A model generated the notes under the pieces. It was given only the letters and a program-made list of their open reading frames with translations. It was not told the DNA's origin and made no database searches. A stretch of DNA of 64,000 bases, taken from an uncultured Eggerthellaceae bacterium (lineage in GTDB: Bacteria; Actinomycetota; Coriobacteriia; Coriobacteriales; Eggerthellaceae). Below are positions 42,764 to 51,765 of this stretch, piece by piece (the stretch's first letter is position 1; the number at the start of each line of letters is the position of its first letter). Location: the NCBI GenBank assembly GCA_949840905.1, contig CATKXW010000009.1, positions 1-64,000 of the forward strand. The letters run 5' to 3'. The translations under genes were made by a program, and so were the position numbers.

Positions 42764-44398
42764 TTGCCGAGATCTTTTAACTTCAACAGAAGACCTGCGC
42801 GCAAAGAGGCTTACGATAGAAGCGCCTATCGCAGTCAGCATGGTGCTCGTGCGGCTACGCGGCGGCGGAAGCGCGGCGAGTCCGCCGAGGACAGCGATGC
42901 GCTCGAAGCGATGGACGCGCTCTACGGTTCGTCCGAGGAAGCAGGCTCTCGACGGACCCGCACGAGGCGCGGTGCTCGCGGCGGTGCTTCCAGCGATGCG
43001 GCGTTCGGTCGCGACTCCTATTCGTCGAAGAATCCCTATTCTCGTGAATCCTCGAACCACGATTACGGCGAGGTGCGCAAGAAGCGCAAGCGCCATCGGG
43101 TGGCCATCACGGCGCTGGTAGTGCTGCTCGTGCTGGTCTTGGGCGGTGGCGGGGCGGCCTTCGCCTACATGGTGACATTGCAGTCGAGCCTGAACGCTGG
43201 CGTGGACGACGCGGTGTTGGATGCTCTGACCGATGTGGAGCACCAGAACGATCCGTTCTACATGCTGCTCATGGGCACCGATGGCTCCAACGACCGTGCG
43301 GAGCAGAGCGAGTTCCGTGGCGATAACTTCCGCACCGATTCCCTCATGCTCGCGCGCATCGATCCCACCAAGAAGAACGTGGCGATCGTGTCGCTCATGC
43401 GCGACACCCAGGTGGACATGGGGGAATACGGCGTGCAGAAGATCAACGCTGCCCATGCTATCGGCGGTGCGGCATACACGGTGGAAGTGGTGTCGGAGCT
43501 GGCGGGCGTGCCCATCTCCCATTATGCCGAGATCAACTTCGATGGCTTCCGTGACGTGGTGAATGCGCTGGGCGGCATCGACGTGAACGTGGCCGTCGAG
43601 ATCGACGATCCTGAGGCTGGTGGCTACGTGGCGGCTGGGCAGCAGACCCTCGACGGCGACGAAGCGCTCATCTTGTGCCGTTCGCGCCATACCTACGAAG
43701 AGATAAACGGCCGAGGCGACGACATGCGCGCCGCGAATCAGCGCCTGGTCATCGGTGCCATCTTGAAGAAGGTGCTCCAATCGGACGTGGGCACCATGAT
43801 GGCCACCGTGCAGTCGCTGGCCACCTACGTGACCACCGACTTCTCCATCCCCGCCATCTTGGGCCTGGCCAATGACATGCGGGGCATGAACCTTGAGACC
43901 GACTTCTATACCGCGGTGAACCCCACAGAATCGCAATACATCGACGGTATTTGGTGGGAGATCCTCGACGAGCCCGCATGGAAGGCCATGATGAAGCGCA
44001 TGGATTCCGGCCAGCCTCCGGCGGCCGAAGCCGTGATCGACCCGGCTACCGGCATCGTGTTGGCATCGGGCGGCGAGGCCATCGACGACGAGACCATCCG
44101 TTCCTCCATCCGTCGCAGCGGCACCGTGGCCGTGCGCAACGGCACCGGTGCCACCGGTGTGGCCGCCAAGGCGCAGGAGAGCGTGGAGAGCCTGGGTTAC
44201 AGCACCACGGTGGGTAACGCCGACAGCTACAAGTACACCAAGACCGAGATCGTCTACAAGGAAGCGAAGCAGGAGAAGTACGCCGAAGAGATCCGCGACG
44301 CACTGGGGTGCGGCGAGGTGATCCGCGACAATGGCGATTACCTGTTCACCACCGACTTCTTGGTCATCACCGGTGCCGATTTCGAGGGCGAGGACTGA
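42764..44398 (+). CDS. LytR-CpsA-Psr (LCP) family wall-polymer ligase
   Basis: A 544-residue membrane enzyme that attaches undecaprenyl-linked polymers to peptidoglycan. A basic/disordered cytoplasmic N-terminus (about 110 residues) precedes one TM helix (VAITALVVLLVLVLGGGGAAFAYM). The LCP domain includes PFYMLLMGTD, GDNFRTDSLMLARIDPTKKNVAIVSLMRDT, GGIDVNV and RSRHTYEEINGRGDDMRAANQR with the catalytic Arg/Asp set. A LytR_C domain (VAVRNGTGATGVAAKAQESVESLGY) closes the protein. The TTG start has GAGGAG 8 nt upstream. It follows murT-gatD in the same direction, fitting a shared wall-building role. Confidence 0.92.
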   Translation: MPRSFNFNRRPARKEAYDRSAYRSQHGARAATRRRKRGESAEDSDALEAMDALYGSSEEAGSRRTRTRRGARGGASSDAAFGRDSYSSKNPYSRESSNHDYGEVRKKRKRHRVAITALVVLLVLVLGGGGAAFAYMVTLQSSLNAGVDDAVLDALTDVEHQNDPFYMLLMGTDGSNDRAEQSEFRGDNFRTDSLMLARIDPTKKNVAIVSLMRDTQVDMGEYGVQKINAAHAIGGAAYTVEVVSELAGVPISHYAEINFDGFRDVVNALGGIDVNVAVEIDDPEAGGYVAAGQQTLDGDEALILCRSRHTYEEINGRGDDMRAANQRLVIGAILKKVLQSDVGTMMATVQSLATYVTTDFSIPAILGLANDMRGMNLETDFYTAVNPTESQYIDGIWWEILDEPAWKAMMKRMDSGQPPAAEAVIDPATGIVLASGGEAIDDETIRSSIRRSGTVAVRNGTGATGVAAKAQESVESLGYSTTVGNADSYKYTKTEIVYKEAKQEKYAEEIRDALGCGEVIRDNGDYLFTTDFLVITGADFEGED

Positions 44399-44435
44399 TG
44401 ACGGCCCGCTTCGAGCAGGATCGGTCGAGCCGTTC

Positions 44436-44906
44436 ATGAACATCACCGTCATAGCCGTGGGCAAGCTGAAGGAGCGCTTCTGGGCGGATGCCTGCGCGGA
44501 GTATCTGAAGCGCACCCAGCCCTATGGGAAGGTGCGCGTGGTAGAGGTGTCCGATGTGGATCCAGCCCGTGGCGGCGGCGATGCTCAGGCGCGCCAGCGG
44601 GAAGGAGCGCGCATCGTGGAGGCGCTCCCATCGCAGTGCCACGTCATCGCGTTGACCATCGACGGGAAGCAGCGGAGCAGCGAGGGCCTCTCCGCCCATC
44701 TCGATCAGCTCGCTTTGCGGGGCGTGAGCGACATCGCGTTCGTCATCGGCGGTTCCACCGGGCTCGACGGGGCGGTTCTGCAGCGGGCGAACGAGACGCT
44801 CTCCTTCGGCGCGATCACGCTGCCCCATAACCTTGCGCGGGTCGTCTTATTGGAGCAGGTCTATCGCGCCTTCAAGATATCTCGCAGGGAGCCTTACCAT
44901 AAATGA
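44436..44906 (+). CDS. rlmH: 23S rRNA (pseudouridine-1915-N3)-methyltransferase RlmH
   Basis: A SPOUT-class methyltransferase of 156 residues that methylates pseudouridine 1915 in helix 69 of 23S rRNA. MNITVIAVGKLKERFWADACAEYLKR is the family N-terminus; the knot motifs are VIALTIDGKQRSSEGLSAHLD, IAFVIGGSTGLDGAVLQRA, LSFGAITLPHNLARVVLLEQVYRAFKI and the end REPYHK. It starts 37 nt after the LCP stop. Confidence 0.95.
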   Translation: MNITVIAVGKLKERFWADACAEYLKRTQPYGKVRVVEVSDVDPARGGGDAQARQREGARIVEALPSQCHVIALTIDGKQRSSEGLSAHLDQLALRGVSDIAFVIGGSTGLDGAVLQRANETLSFGAITLPHNLARVVLLEQVYRAFKISRREPYHK

Positions 44907-44984
44907 GGGTCATTTAGCGCTCTACTGTGGTAAAGTATCTTCCAGTTTCATTTCGCTCGCTCCGAAAAGGAAAAGGGAGGATAC

Positions 44985-45863
44985 ATGAAAAGATCGACCA
45001 AGGTGGTGGCCCTCGCCGCTGCGCTCGCTCTGAGCGTGGGCATGCTCGCCGGCTGCACCAGCACTGGCGGCAGCGCCAGCAGCGCGAGCTCCAGTGCGAG
45101 TTCGAGCAGCGCTGCGGAGACCGCCCCCGCTTACGCAGCCCAGACCGGCAAGCTCATCGTGGGCTTCGACAGTGCGTACCCGCCCTATGGATTCGTGGGC
45201 GATGACGGCCAGTACACTGGCTTCGACCTGGATCTGGCCACCGAAGTGGCCCAGCGCAACAACTGGGAGGTGCAGTTGGAGGCCATCGACTGGGACGCCA
45301 AGGACGCGTTGCTCGGCCAAGGTTCCATCAACTGCATCTGGAACGGCTTCACCATGGAAGGTCGCGAGGCCGACTACCAGTTCTCTCAGCCCTACATGCT
45401 CAACGAGCAGGTGGTGGTGGTGAAGAAGGACGCTGGCATCGGCGCTCTCACCGACCTTGCGGGCAAGAACGTGATCACCCAGGTGGATTCCGCTGCGCTG
45501 GAGGTGCTGGAGGGCGATCAATCGATGCTGACCGAGACCTTCGCCAAGCTCGACCAGATCGGTGACTATAACAACGCCTTCATGCAGCTGGAGAGCGGCA
45601 TGGTGGACGCGGTGGCCTGCGACCTTTCCATCGCTGCCTATCAGATGGCCGCCAAGCCGGATGCCTATGTCATGATCGAGGAGCCGCTGAGCGCCGAGCA
45701 CTATGCCGTAGGCTTCAAGCTGGGCGATGAGGAGACCGCTTCTTTGGTGAACTCCACCCTGTTGGAGATGTATCAGGATGGCACCATCGAGAAGCTGTGT
45801 CAGAAGTATGCCGAGTATGGTCTGAGCTTCGATAACTGGGTGCTGAAAGAAGCCGTCAGTTAG
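44985..45863 (+). CDS. amino-acid ABC transporter substrate-binding lipoprotein
   Basis: A 292-residue SBP_bac_3 family lipoprotein. The signal ends in the lipobox LAGC (Cys at about 23), followed by a Ser/Ala/Gly-rich linker of about 20 residues. The periplasmic-type fold starts LIVGFDSAYPPYGFVGDDGQYTGFDLDLATEVAQRN (polar amino-acid signature) and includes GFTMEGREADYQFSQPYMLNEQVVVVKKD. AGGGAGG precedes the ATG at ideal spacing. It heads an operon with permease and ATPase and is separated from them by a 16-bp hairpin. Confidence 0.93.
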   Translation: MKRSTKVVALAAALALSVGMLAGCTSTGGSASSASSSASSSSAAETAPAYAAQTGKLIVGFDSAYPPYGFVGDDGQYTGFDLDLATEVAQRNNWEVQLEAIDWDAKDALLGQGSINCIWNGFTMEGREADYQFSQPYMLNEQVVVVKKDAGIGALTDLAGKNVITQVDSAALEVLEGDQSMLTETFAKLDQIGDYNNAFMQLESGMVDAVACDLSIAAYQMAAKPDAYVMIEEPLSAEHYAVGFKLGDEETASLVNSTLLEMYQDGTIEKLCQKYAEYGLSFDNWVLKEAVS

Positions 45864-45885
45864 GTTTCGCTCTACATTCGCGATC

Positions 45886-45922
45886 GACAGCGGATGGGTG
45901 CTTCGCGCGCCCATCCGCTGTC
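45886..45922 (+). terminator. 16-bp intercistronic hairpin in the ABC operon
   Basis: GACAGCGGATGGGTGC, loop TTCGC, GCGCCCATCCGCTGTC: one wobble pair in 16. There is no T run. It sits between the binding-protein gene and the permease gene and could act as a partial terminator or 3' stabiliser that makes the binding protein more abundant. Confidence 0.65.
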
Positions 45923-46065
45923 GTCACGTCGGGCAGGCTCGGCGGATCCCCTTCAGGTCGTCTGCCCTGAAAGGTCGGCTCTTCCGCATCAGGAAGATGT
46001 AACAGGAGAACCGACCCTTCGTTGCATACGCCCGCACGGGGGAGGGCGCAGAAAGGGAGGGACCG

Positions 46066-46719
46066 TTGGAATTCTCGGTGATGATGGGGATACTCGCTGA
46101 TGGCTTCGTGCTGACAGCGGAGATATTCGTGGTCACGCTCGTGGGCGCGCTGCCCTTGGGCGTGTTGGTGGCGCTCGCGCGCATGAGCAAGTTCAAGCCA
46201 CTGTCGCTGGTGGCGCGCCTCTACATATCGGTGCTGCGTGGCACGCCGCTCATGTTGCAGCTGATGGCCATCATGTTCGGCCCGTACTACCTGTTCGGCA
46301 TGCAGCTGGGCTCCGATTGGAAGTTCTATGCTTGCGCCATCGGCTTCATCTTGAACTACGCCGCCTACTTCGGCGAGATCTACCGTAGCGGCATCCAGTC
46401 CATCCCACGCGGGCAGTACGAGGCGGCCGCCGTGCTGGGCTATACCCGCGCTCAGACATTCATGAAGATAGTGCTTCCCCAGGTGATGAAGCGCATCATG
46501 CCCGCCATGGGCAACGAGATCATCACGCTGGTGAAGGACACGTCGCTGGCTTTCGTGCTGGGCATCATGGAGATGTTCTCTGCCGCTAAGGCGCTCGCTG
46601 CCCGTGAGGTGTCCATGATCCCCTACGCCATCGCGGCACTCATCTACTGGGTGTTCTGCCTGGTCATCGAGATGATACTGAACCGCGTCGAGAAGCGCAT
46701 GGCGTATTACCACGACTAG
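46066..46719 (+). CDS. amino-acid ABC transporter permease
   Basis: A 217-residue HisM/ArtQ-type permease with about five helices. LTAEIFVVTLVGALPLGVLVALARMS, YISVLRGTPLMLQLM, NYAAYFGEIYRSGIQSIPRGQYEAAAVLGYTRAQTFMKIVLPQ (the EAA coupling loop) and NEIITLVKDTSLAFVLGIMEMF are characteristic. The TTG start has AAAGGGAGG 5 nt upstream. It presumably forms a homodimer, since only one permease gene is present. Confidence 0.93.
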   Translation: MEFSVMMGILADGFVLTAEIFVVTLVGALPLGVLVALARMSKFKPLSLVARLYISVLRGTPLMLQLMAIMFGPYYLFGMQLGSDWKFYACAIGFILNYAAYFGEIYRSGIQSIPRGQYEAAAVLGYTRAQTFMKIVLPQVMKRIMPAMGNEIITLVKDTSLAFVLGIMEMFSAAKALAAREVSMIPYAIAALIYWVFCLVIEMILNRVEKRMAYYHD

Positions 46720-46735
46720 AGGAGCGCATCGAACA

Positions 46736-47497
46736 ATGGCTGTTGTCACGTTGGAACACGGGAAGAAGAGCTTCGGGCAGACGATGGTCTTGAAGGACAT
46801 ATCGCTGACGGTGAACGAAGGTGATGTGCTGGCCATCATCGGGCCGTCCGGTGGCGGGAAGTCGACGCTGTTGCGTTGCTTGACGCTATTGGAGACGCTC
46901 GATGCTGGAGCGCTCAGCTACGGCGACATCGCGGTGGCCCGCGAGGAGGCCGGCCGTGCCGTCTATGGGAGCAAAGATGTGCTGCGCCAGGCGAAGACCC
47001 GCTTCGGTCTGGTGTTCCAGAACTTCAACCTGTTCCCTCACTACACCGTGCTGAAGAACGTGATCGATCCGCTGGTGGTGGTGGAGAAGATGCCGAAGGC
47101 CGAAGCCGAGGCCCGCGGGCGCGAGCTGCTGGCGAAGATGGGGCTTTCCGGTAAGGAGGATATGGTGCCATGCGAGCTGTCGGGCGGCCAGCAGCAGCGT
47201 GTGGCCATCGCTCGCGCACTGGCCATGAACCCGAGCGTGCTCTACTTCGACGAGCCCACTAGCGCGCTCGACCCCGAGCTCACTCGCGAGGTGCTGCGCG
47301 TCATCCGCGAGCTGGCGGCCGAGCATATGACCATGGTCATCGTCACCCATGAGATGACCTTCGCCCGCGACGTGGCCGACCAGATCATCTTCATGGATGG
47401 CGGCAGCGTGGTGGAACGGGGCGTGGCCTCCGAGGTGATCGACCGTCCTCAGCATGAGCGCACCAAAGCGTTCCTGACGAACTATCAGCATGGTTAG
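46736..47497 (+). CDS. amino-acid ABC transporter ATP-binding protein
   Basis: A 253-residue GlnQ-type ATPase. Walker A is [10 protein letters not shown]-loop [17 protein letters not shown], signature [15 protein letters not shown], Walker [14 protein letters not shown], switch His in [14 protein letters not shown], and the GSVVERG tail. A somewhat longer loop ([25 protein letters not shown]) separates Walker A from the Q-loop. It begins 16 nt after the permease stop. Confidence 0.95.
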   Translation: MAVVTLEHGKKSFGQTMVLKDISLTVNEGDVLAIIGPSGGGKSTLLRCLTLLETLDAGALSYGDIAVAREEAGRAVYGSKDVLRQAKTRFGLVFQNFNLFPHYTVLKNVIDPLVVVEKMPKAEAEARGRELLAKMGLSGKEDMVPCELSGGQQQRVAIARALAMNPSVLYFDEPTSALDPELTREVLRVIRELAAEHMTMVIVTHEMTFARDVADQIIFMDGGSVVERGVASEVIDRPQHERTKAFLTNYQHG

Positions 47498-47649
47498 ATG
47501 AGCAGCGGTGCGTCGGTGCTCGATAGCGCTGGTGAGAGCGAGGGCTTAAGAAAATCTGACGTGTCGGTGACGATTATGTTAAGGAGACGGCCCGGCTCAT
47601 GCATAACGGTAGAATTGACGGGACATATGAACGTTTCCGAGGAGGAACC

Positions 47650-49143
47650 ATGCAGGACATGAACCCTATGAACACCAATGGCTCGCAGGGCAACCCCGGA
47701 CCTGCCTTGCCTAATCAGTCTCAGCCGGGGCAGCCGGCCTCTGCCGGACCGAGCCAGCCTCTGCCGCCGGGCACGGGCCAGCCTCAGCCTCAGCCTCAGC
47801 CGCAGCCGGCTACGAGCCAGCCTTTGCCGCCGGGCACGGGCCAGCCGATCAACGGGGGTCCGAGCCAGCCTTTGCCAGCGCAGCCTTCTTACGGTTCGCA
47901 GCCGAGCTCTCATCCGGTGACCGCGCTGCCCCAGCATGCTGTGAAGGAGGGCAAGGGAGGCGGTCATGGGCTGAAGACGTTCCTGATCGCATTCGCTGGT
48001 GCGCTTCTGGCCTGCGTGCTCACCTTCGCTGTGGTGTCCCTGTTCCCGACCGACACCGGTACGGGAGGCGATCTATCCTCTCAGACTACGAGCGACCTCG
48101 GTGCCGATCAGACCACTGACATCAATGTCGAGGACGGTAGCACCACCTTGGCCACGGCCGTGGCATCGAAGTGTCTGCCTTCGGTGGCGGCAGTGGACGT
48201 CTACGCTCGCTCCTCCAATAACTATTCGAACATCTACGGCTTCGGCTTCGGCCCAGACAGTTCCGATGAGCTGAGCGCAACAGGCCTGGGCTCGGGCGTG
48301 GTTCTCTCGGATGACGGCTATGTGGTGACCAACTACCATGTGGTGAGCGGTGGAGAGCGCTTCGAGGTGACCGTGGACGGCGAGACCTACGAGGCCGAAC
48401 TGGTGGGAAGCGATCCTAGCTCTGATCTTGCTGTGCTGAAGTGCCGCAATGCCAGCGGCCTCGCTGCCATGGAGATCGGCAACTCCGACGATCTGGTCAT
48501 CGGAGAGTGGGTCATGTCCATCGGCTCGCCCTTCGGCCTGGAGCAGTCGGTGGCCACCGGCATCGTGTCGGCTACCAGCCGCTCCCAGATCATGGACAGC
48601 ACCGATGCTTCATCGGAAGTGACCATCTATCCGAACATGATCCAGACCGATGCGGCCATCAACCCTGGTAACTCCGGTGGTGCGCTGGTGGATGCCAATG
48701 GCCAGCTCGTGGGCATCAACACGCTGATCACCTCCTACTCGGGCAACTACTCGGGCGTGGGCTTCGCCATCCCGGTGAACTACGCCATCAACATCGCCCA
48801 GCAGATCATCGATGGCAAAGCGCCCACCCATGCACAGTTGGGCGTGTCGCTGGTCACCATCAACTCCCAGATGGCTGCCCGCTATGGCCTCGCTGTTGAC
48901 GAGGGCGCTTACGTGAGCTCCGTTTCCGCCGGTTCTGGTGCTGCGGCGGCCGGCCTGCAGGAGGGCGATATCATCACGGCCTTCGACGGCCAGGCGGTGG
49001 CTTCGGCTTCCGACCTCATGTTGGACGTGCGAACGAAAAACCCCGGTGACACCGTCACGCTGACGGTGGTGACCGAAGACGGTCAGAGCCATGATGTGCA
49101 GGTATCGTTGGGCTCTGATGCATCATCGCCTCAGCGTCAGTGA
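47650..49143 (+). CDS. HtrA/DegP-like membrane-anchored serine protease
   Basis: A 497-residue envelope quality-control protease. The cytoplasmic N-terminus (about 100 residues) is Pro/Gln/Gly-rich and contains two SQPLPPGTGQP units and a QPQPQPQP run. One TM helix follows at about 107-131. The trypsin-like domain has TNYHVVSGGE (His), SSDLAVLKC (Asp) and GNSGGALVDANGQLVGINTL (nucleophile Ser). A single PDZ domain is at the end (GAYVSSVSAGSGAAAAGLQEGDIITAFDGQAV). GGAGGAACC precedes the ATG. A TAGAAT box is at 47619-47624. The stop overlaps the next gene's GTG. Confidence 0.93.
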   Translation: MQDMNPMNTNGSQGNPGPALPNQSQPGQPASAGPSQPLPPGTGQPQPQPQPQPATSQPLPPGTGQPINGGPSQPLPAQPSYGSQPSSHPVTALPQHAVKEGKGGGHGLKTFLIAFAGALLACVLTFAVVSLFPTDTGTGGDLSSQTTSDLGADQTTDINVEDGSTTLATAVASKCLPSVAAVDVYARSSNNYSNIYGFGFGPDSSDELSATGLGSGVVLSDDGYVVTNYHVVSGGERFEVTVDGETYEAELVGSDPSSDLAVLKCRNASGLAAMEIGNSDDLVIGEWVMSIGSPFGLEQSVATGIVSATSRSQIMDSTDASSEVTIYPNMIQTDAAINPGNSGGALVDANGQLVGINTLITSYSGNYSGVGFAIPVNYAINIAQQIIDGKAPTHAQLGVSLVTINSQMAARYGLAVDEGAYVSSVSAGSGAAAAGLQEGDIITAFDGQAVASASDLMLDVRTKNPGDTVTLTVVTEDGQSHDVQVSLGSDASSPQRQ

Positions 49144-49967
49144 TCCGTGTCGAGGAGCCGCTGACCTTCATGCGCGCGGACCTTCGCGCCCAAGCCCTTG
49201 ATCTGAACGCGCTCACCGCGGTCTTCTACGACCGGGTGAGCGCTTCCTTTTCTGCGACCCGCTCTCGTCCGTGGCAGGGGTGGGAGCGGTTGTGGGAGCT
49301 CGTGGGCGACGAGCTGCAGGCTCGCGACCCGGTGCGCGTGCTCGATGTGGGATGCGGCAACTTGCGGTTCGCCCGCTTCCTCGCGGACAGGGTGCCCGGG
49401 ACCGTGGAGGCGTACGGGATCGACGCGTGCGAGCCGCTCCTTGCTGAGGGCATGCGGGCGTGCGAGGCCATGCGGACAGCGCGCTTGCAAGTGCGCGCCA
49501 TTCGTCGCGATGTGGCGAAGAGCCTGTTGGACGGGGAGGACTTTCGACGGGATGCGCCTTCGTGCTCCCTTGCGGTGGCATTCGGCTTCATGCATCATCT
49601 TCCCACGGCCGAGCAGCGATGGGCGTTGTTGGATCGCATGGTGGATGCGGTAGTTCCCGGCGGCCTGGTGGCGGCATCGTTCTGGCGGTTCGCCGACGAT
49701 GAGCGTTTGCGGGCGAAAGCCGAGGAGGCGACGGTGCGGGCTCAGGATCGTGGGGCGGTGGGCGCGCTCGGTCCTGGCGACTACGTGTTAGGCTGGCAGG
49801 AGGACCAAGGGGCGCTGCGCTATTGTCACCACCTCACCGAAGAGGAGATGGACGAGCTGTCCGTCCATGTGGCGGGAACAGCGGAAGAGATAGCGCGCTT
49901 CTCAGCCGATGGCAAGAGCGGCGTTCTGAACCGCTATGGGCTTTGGAGGCGCCATGATCGATCGTGA
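49140..49967 (+). CDS. SAM-dependent methyltransferase with Trm9/ALKBH8-type signature
   Basis: A 275-residue class I methyltransferase. Before the SAM site is YDRVSASFSATRSRPWQGWERL, which closely matches the FSxTRxxPW element of eukaryotic Trm9 and the ALKBH8 methyltransferase domain, the enzymes that methyl-esterify cm5U34 to mcm5U34 in tRNA. The SAM motif is VRVLDVGCGNLRFARFL, followed by AYGIDACEPLL, AVAFGFMHHLPTAEQRWALLDRMVDAVVPGG and VAASFWRF. A GTG at 49140 overlaps the htrA stop (GTGA); ATG 49170 with GAGGAG upstream is an alternative. It overlaps the Elp3 gene by 14 nt, which makes tRNA wobble-uridine modification its likely job. Confidence 0.82.
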   Translation: MIRVEEPLTFMRADLRAQALDLNALTAVFYDRVSASFSATRSRPWQGWERLWELVGDELQARDPVRVLDVGCGNLRFARFLADRVPGTVEAYGIDACEPLLAEGMRACEAMRTARLQVRAIRRDVAKSLLDGEDFRRDAPSCSLAVAFGFMHHLPTAEQRWALLDRMVDAVVPGGLVAASFWRFADDERLRAKAEEATVRAQDRGAVGALGPGDYVLGWQEDQGALRYCHHLTEEEMDELSVHVAGTAEEIARFSADGKSGVLNRYGLWRRHDRS

Positions 49968-51765
49968 AGAGCAAGATCGCTGTGCCATGGAGGCTGCGCT
50001 GCGCGAGGTGCTGGATGCTCTGGCGACCGGACAGCCCGATGCAGCGTGGCTCGACAAGACGCTGCGCCGTCACAATCGGCTCGCCCATGATGGTACGCGG
50101 CGCATCGCCAAGAAGCGCCTGCTGCCGTTCTACCTGGAGACGAAGGCGCACGACCCGCAGCGGTGGGCCGGATGGGCCGTGGATGAAGCGACCGAGCAGG
50201 CTCTCATCCGCTTGCTGCGGGCTAAGCCGCGCCGTACGGCATCGGGGGTGGCCACCATCACCGTGCTGACGAAGCCATGGCCCTGCTCGAGCCGCTGTCT
50301 CTATTGCCCCAACGACGTGCGCATGCCGAAGAGCTACCTGACCGACGAGCCGGCTTGTCAGCGAGCGGAACGCAATCGGTTCGACCCGTATCTGCAGGTG
50401 ATGGCTCGCCTGCGCGCACTGTGGGCCATGGGGCATCCGACCGACAAGGTGGAGCTGATCGTGCTGGGAGGCACCTGGAGCGATTATCCGGAGCAGTACC
50501 AGCGATGGTTCATCGAGCAGCTGTTCTGCGCGCTGAACGATGCGGGGTCGAAGACCGAAGAGGAGCTGCGCGATCGCATCGCGCAACGAGAAGCGTTCTA
50601 TGACGAGCTGGGCATCAGCGGGGATGGGGCCGTTCTGGCGACAGCGGCAGCGCCCTTCCAGCGACGCGTGAACGAAGGGGAGCTCACCTATGCTCAGGCC
50701 ATCGCCAAGCTCTACGACACCGCAGGTCAGCGCCGGGCCGCCGAGGAGCAAGAGGCGACGTTCGAGGCGGTGGAGAAGGCCCATCGGCAGAACGAGGAGG
50801 GTCACCATCGAGTGGTGGGCCTGGTCATCGAGACGCGCCCCGACCTCATCACCGTCGAGAGCCTGACGCTGATGCGGCGCCTTGGCTGCACGAAAGTGCA
50901 GATGGGCATCCAGAGCCTGGATGAGACCGTGCTCGCTCGCAACAAGCGCGCCATCGCCGTCGAGCGCATCGCTGAGGCGTTCTGTCTGCTGCGTCGCTTC
51001 GGGTTCAAGATACACGTGCACTTCATGGTGAACCTGTTGGGCGCTACCGCCGAAGGCGATGTGGCCGACTACGGGCGCCTGGTGAGCGAAGAGCCGTTCC
51101 TTCCCGACGAGGTGAAGCTGTATCCCTGCTGTTTGGTGGAGAGCGCAGCGCTGCGGAAGGCGCACGACGAGGGTGCGTGGCAGCCCTACGACGAGGAGGA
51201 GCTGGTGGGGGTGCTAGTGGCCGACACTCTGGCGACCCCGGCCTATATGCGCATCTCGCGTATGATCCGCGACATCTCGGCCGGCGACATCGTGGCGGGC
51301 AACAAGAAGACGAACCTGCGGCAGATAGTGGAGCAGCGGGTGGAGGCAACCGGTGCGCCGGTGCGCGAGATCCGCCATCGCGAGATAGCTACCGACGGCA
51401 TCGGCGCTGACGAGCTCCTCTTCGACTGCGTGGTCTATCGCCCGCTCGGCAGCGAGGAGCGGTTCTTGCAGTGGGTGACGCCCCAAGGGCGCATCGCCGG
51501 TTTCCTGCGCCTATCGCTGCCCGATGAGGGACTGGTGGCCATGATACGGGAGGTGCATGTGTACGGCATGGCGGCGCGCCTGCATGAGGAAGGCGAGGGC
51601 GTCCAGCATCGCGGCCTCGGGCGCGCCCTGGTCGAGCGCGCGTGCGACCAGGCCCGACAGGCTGGCTATCACGCCATCGACGTCATCAGCGCCGTGGGCA
51701 CTCGCGGCTACTACCGCAAGCTCGGCTTCGAGAACAACGGGTTGTACCAGCGCCGGCAGCTATAG
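49954..51765 (+). CDS. Elp3-type tRNA uridine-34 carboxymethyl synthase (radical SAM + GNAT)
   Basis: A 603-residue homologue of Elongator catalytic subunit Elp3, which uses acetyl-CoA and SAM radical chemistry to make cm5U34. The [4Fe-4S] Cys are C111, C115 and C118 (PCSSRCLYCP). Elp3 landmarks follow: EPACQRAERNRFDPYLQV, VELIVLGGTWSDYPEQYQ, GLVIETRPDLIT, CTKVQMGIQSLDETV, EVKLYPCCLVE and MRISRMIRDIS. The C-terminal acetyltransferase lobe has IREVHVYG, GVQHRGLGRALVERA and ISAVGTRGYYRKLGFENNGLYQ. A helical insertion of about 70 residues (EEELRDRIAQREAFYDELG...) lies between the two radical-SAM halves. ATG 49954 has TGGAGG 5 nt upstream. Confidence 0.92.
   Translation: MIDREEQDRCAMEAALREVLDALATGQPDAAWLDKTLRRHNRLAHDGTRRIAKKRLLPFYLETKAHDPQRWAGWAVDEATEQALIRLLRAKPRRTASGVATITVLTKPWPCSSRCLYCPNDVRMPKSYLTDEPACQRAERNRFDPYLQVMARLRALWAMGHPTDKVELIVLGGTWSDYPEQYQRWFIEQLFCALNDAGSKTEEELRDRIAQREAFYDELGISGDGAVLATAAAPFQRRVNEGELTYAQAIAKLYDTAGQRRAAEEQEATFEAVEKAHRQNEEGHHRVVGLVIETRPDLITVESLTLMRRLGCTKVQMGIQSLDETVLARNKRAIAVERIAEAFCLLRRFGFKIHVHFMVNLLGATAEGDVADYGRLVSEEPFLPDEVKLYPCCLVESAALRKAHDEGAWQPYDEEELVGVLVADTLATPAYMRISRMIRDISAGDIVAGNKKTNLRQIVEQRVEATGAPVREIRHREIATDGIGADELLFDCVVYRPLGSEERFLQWVTPQGRIAGFLRLSLPDEGLVAMIREVHVYGMAARLHEEGEGVQHRGLGRALVERACDQARQAGYHAIDVISAVGTRGYYRKLGFENNGLYQRRQL

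Noticed and set aside
42545-44515. Long minus-strand frame over the LCP and murT-gatD genes
   Set aside because: It is opposite to confidently identified genes, with no ribosome site and low-information composition.
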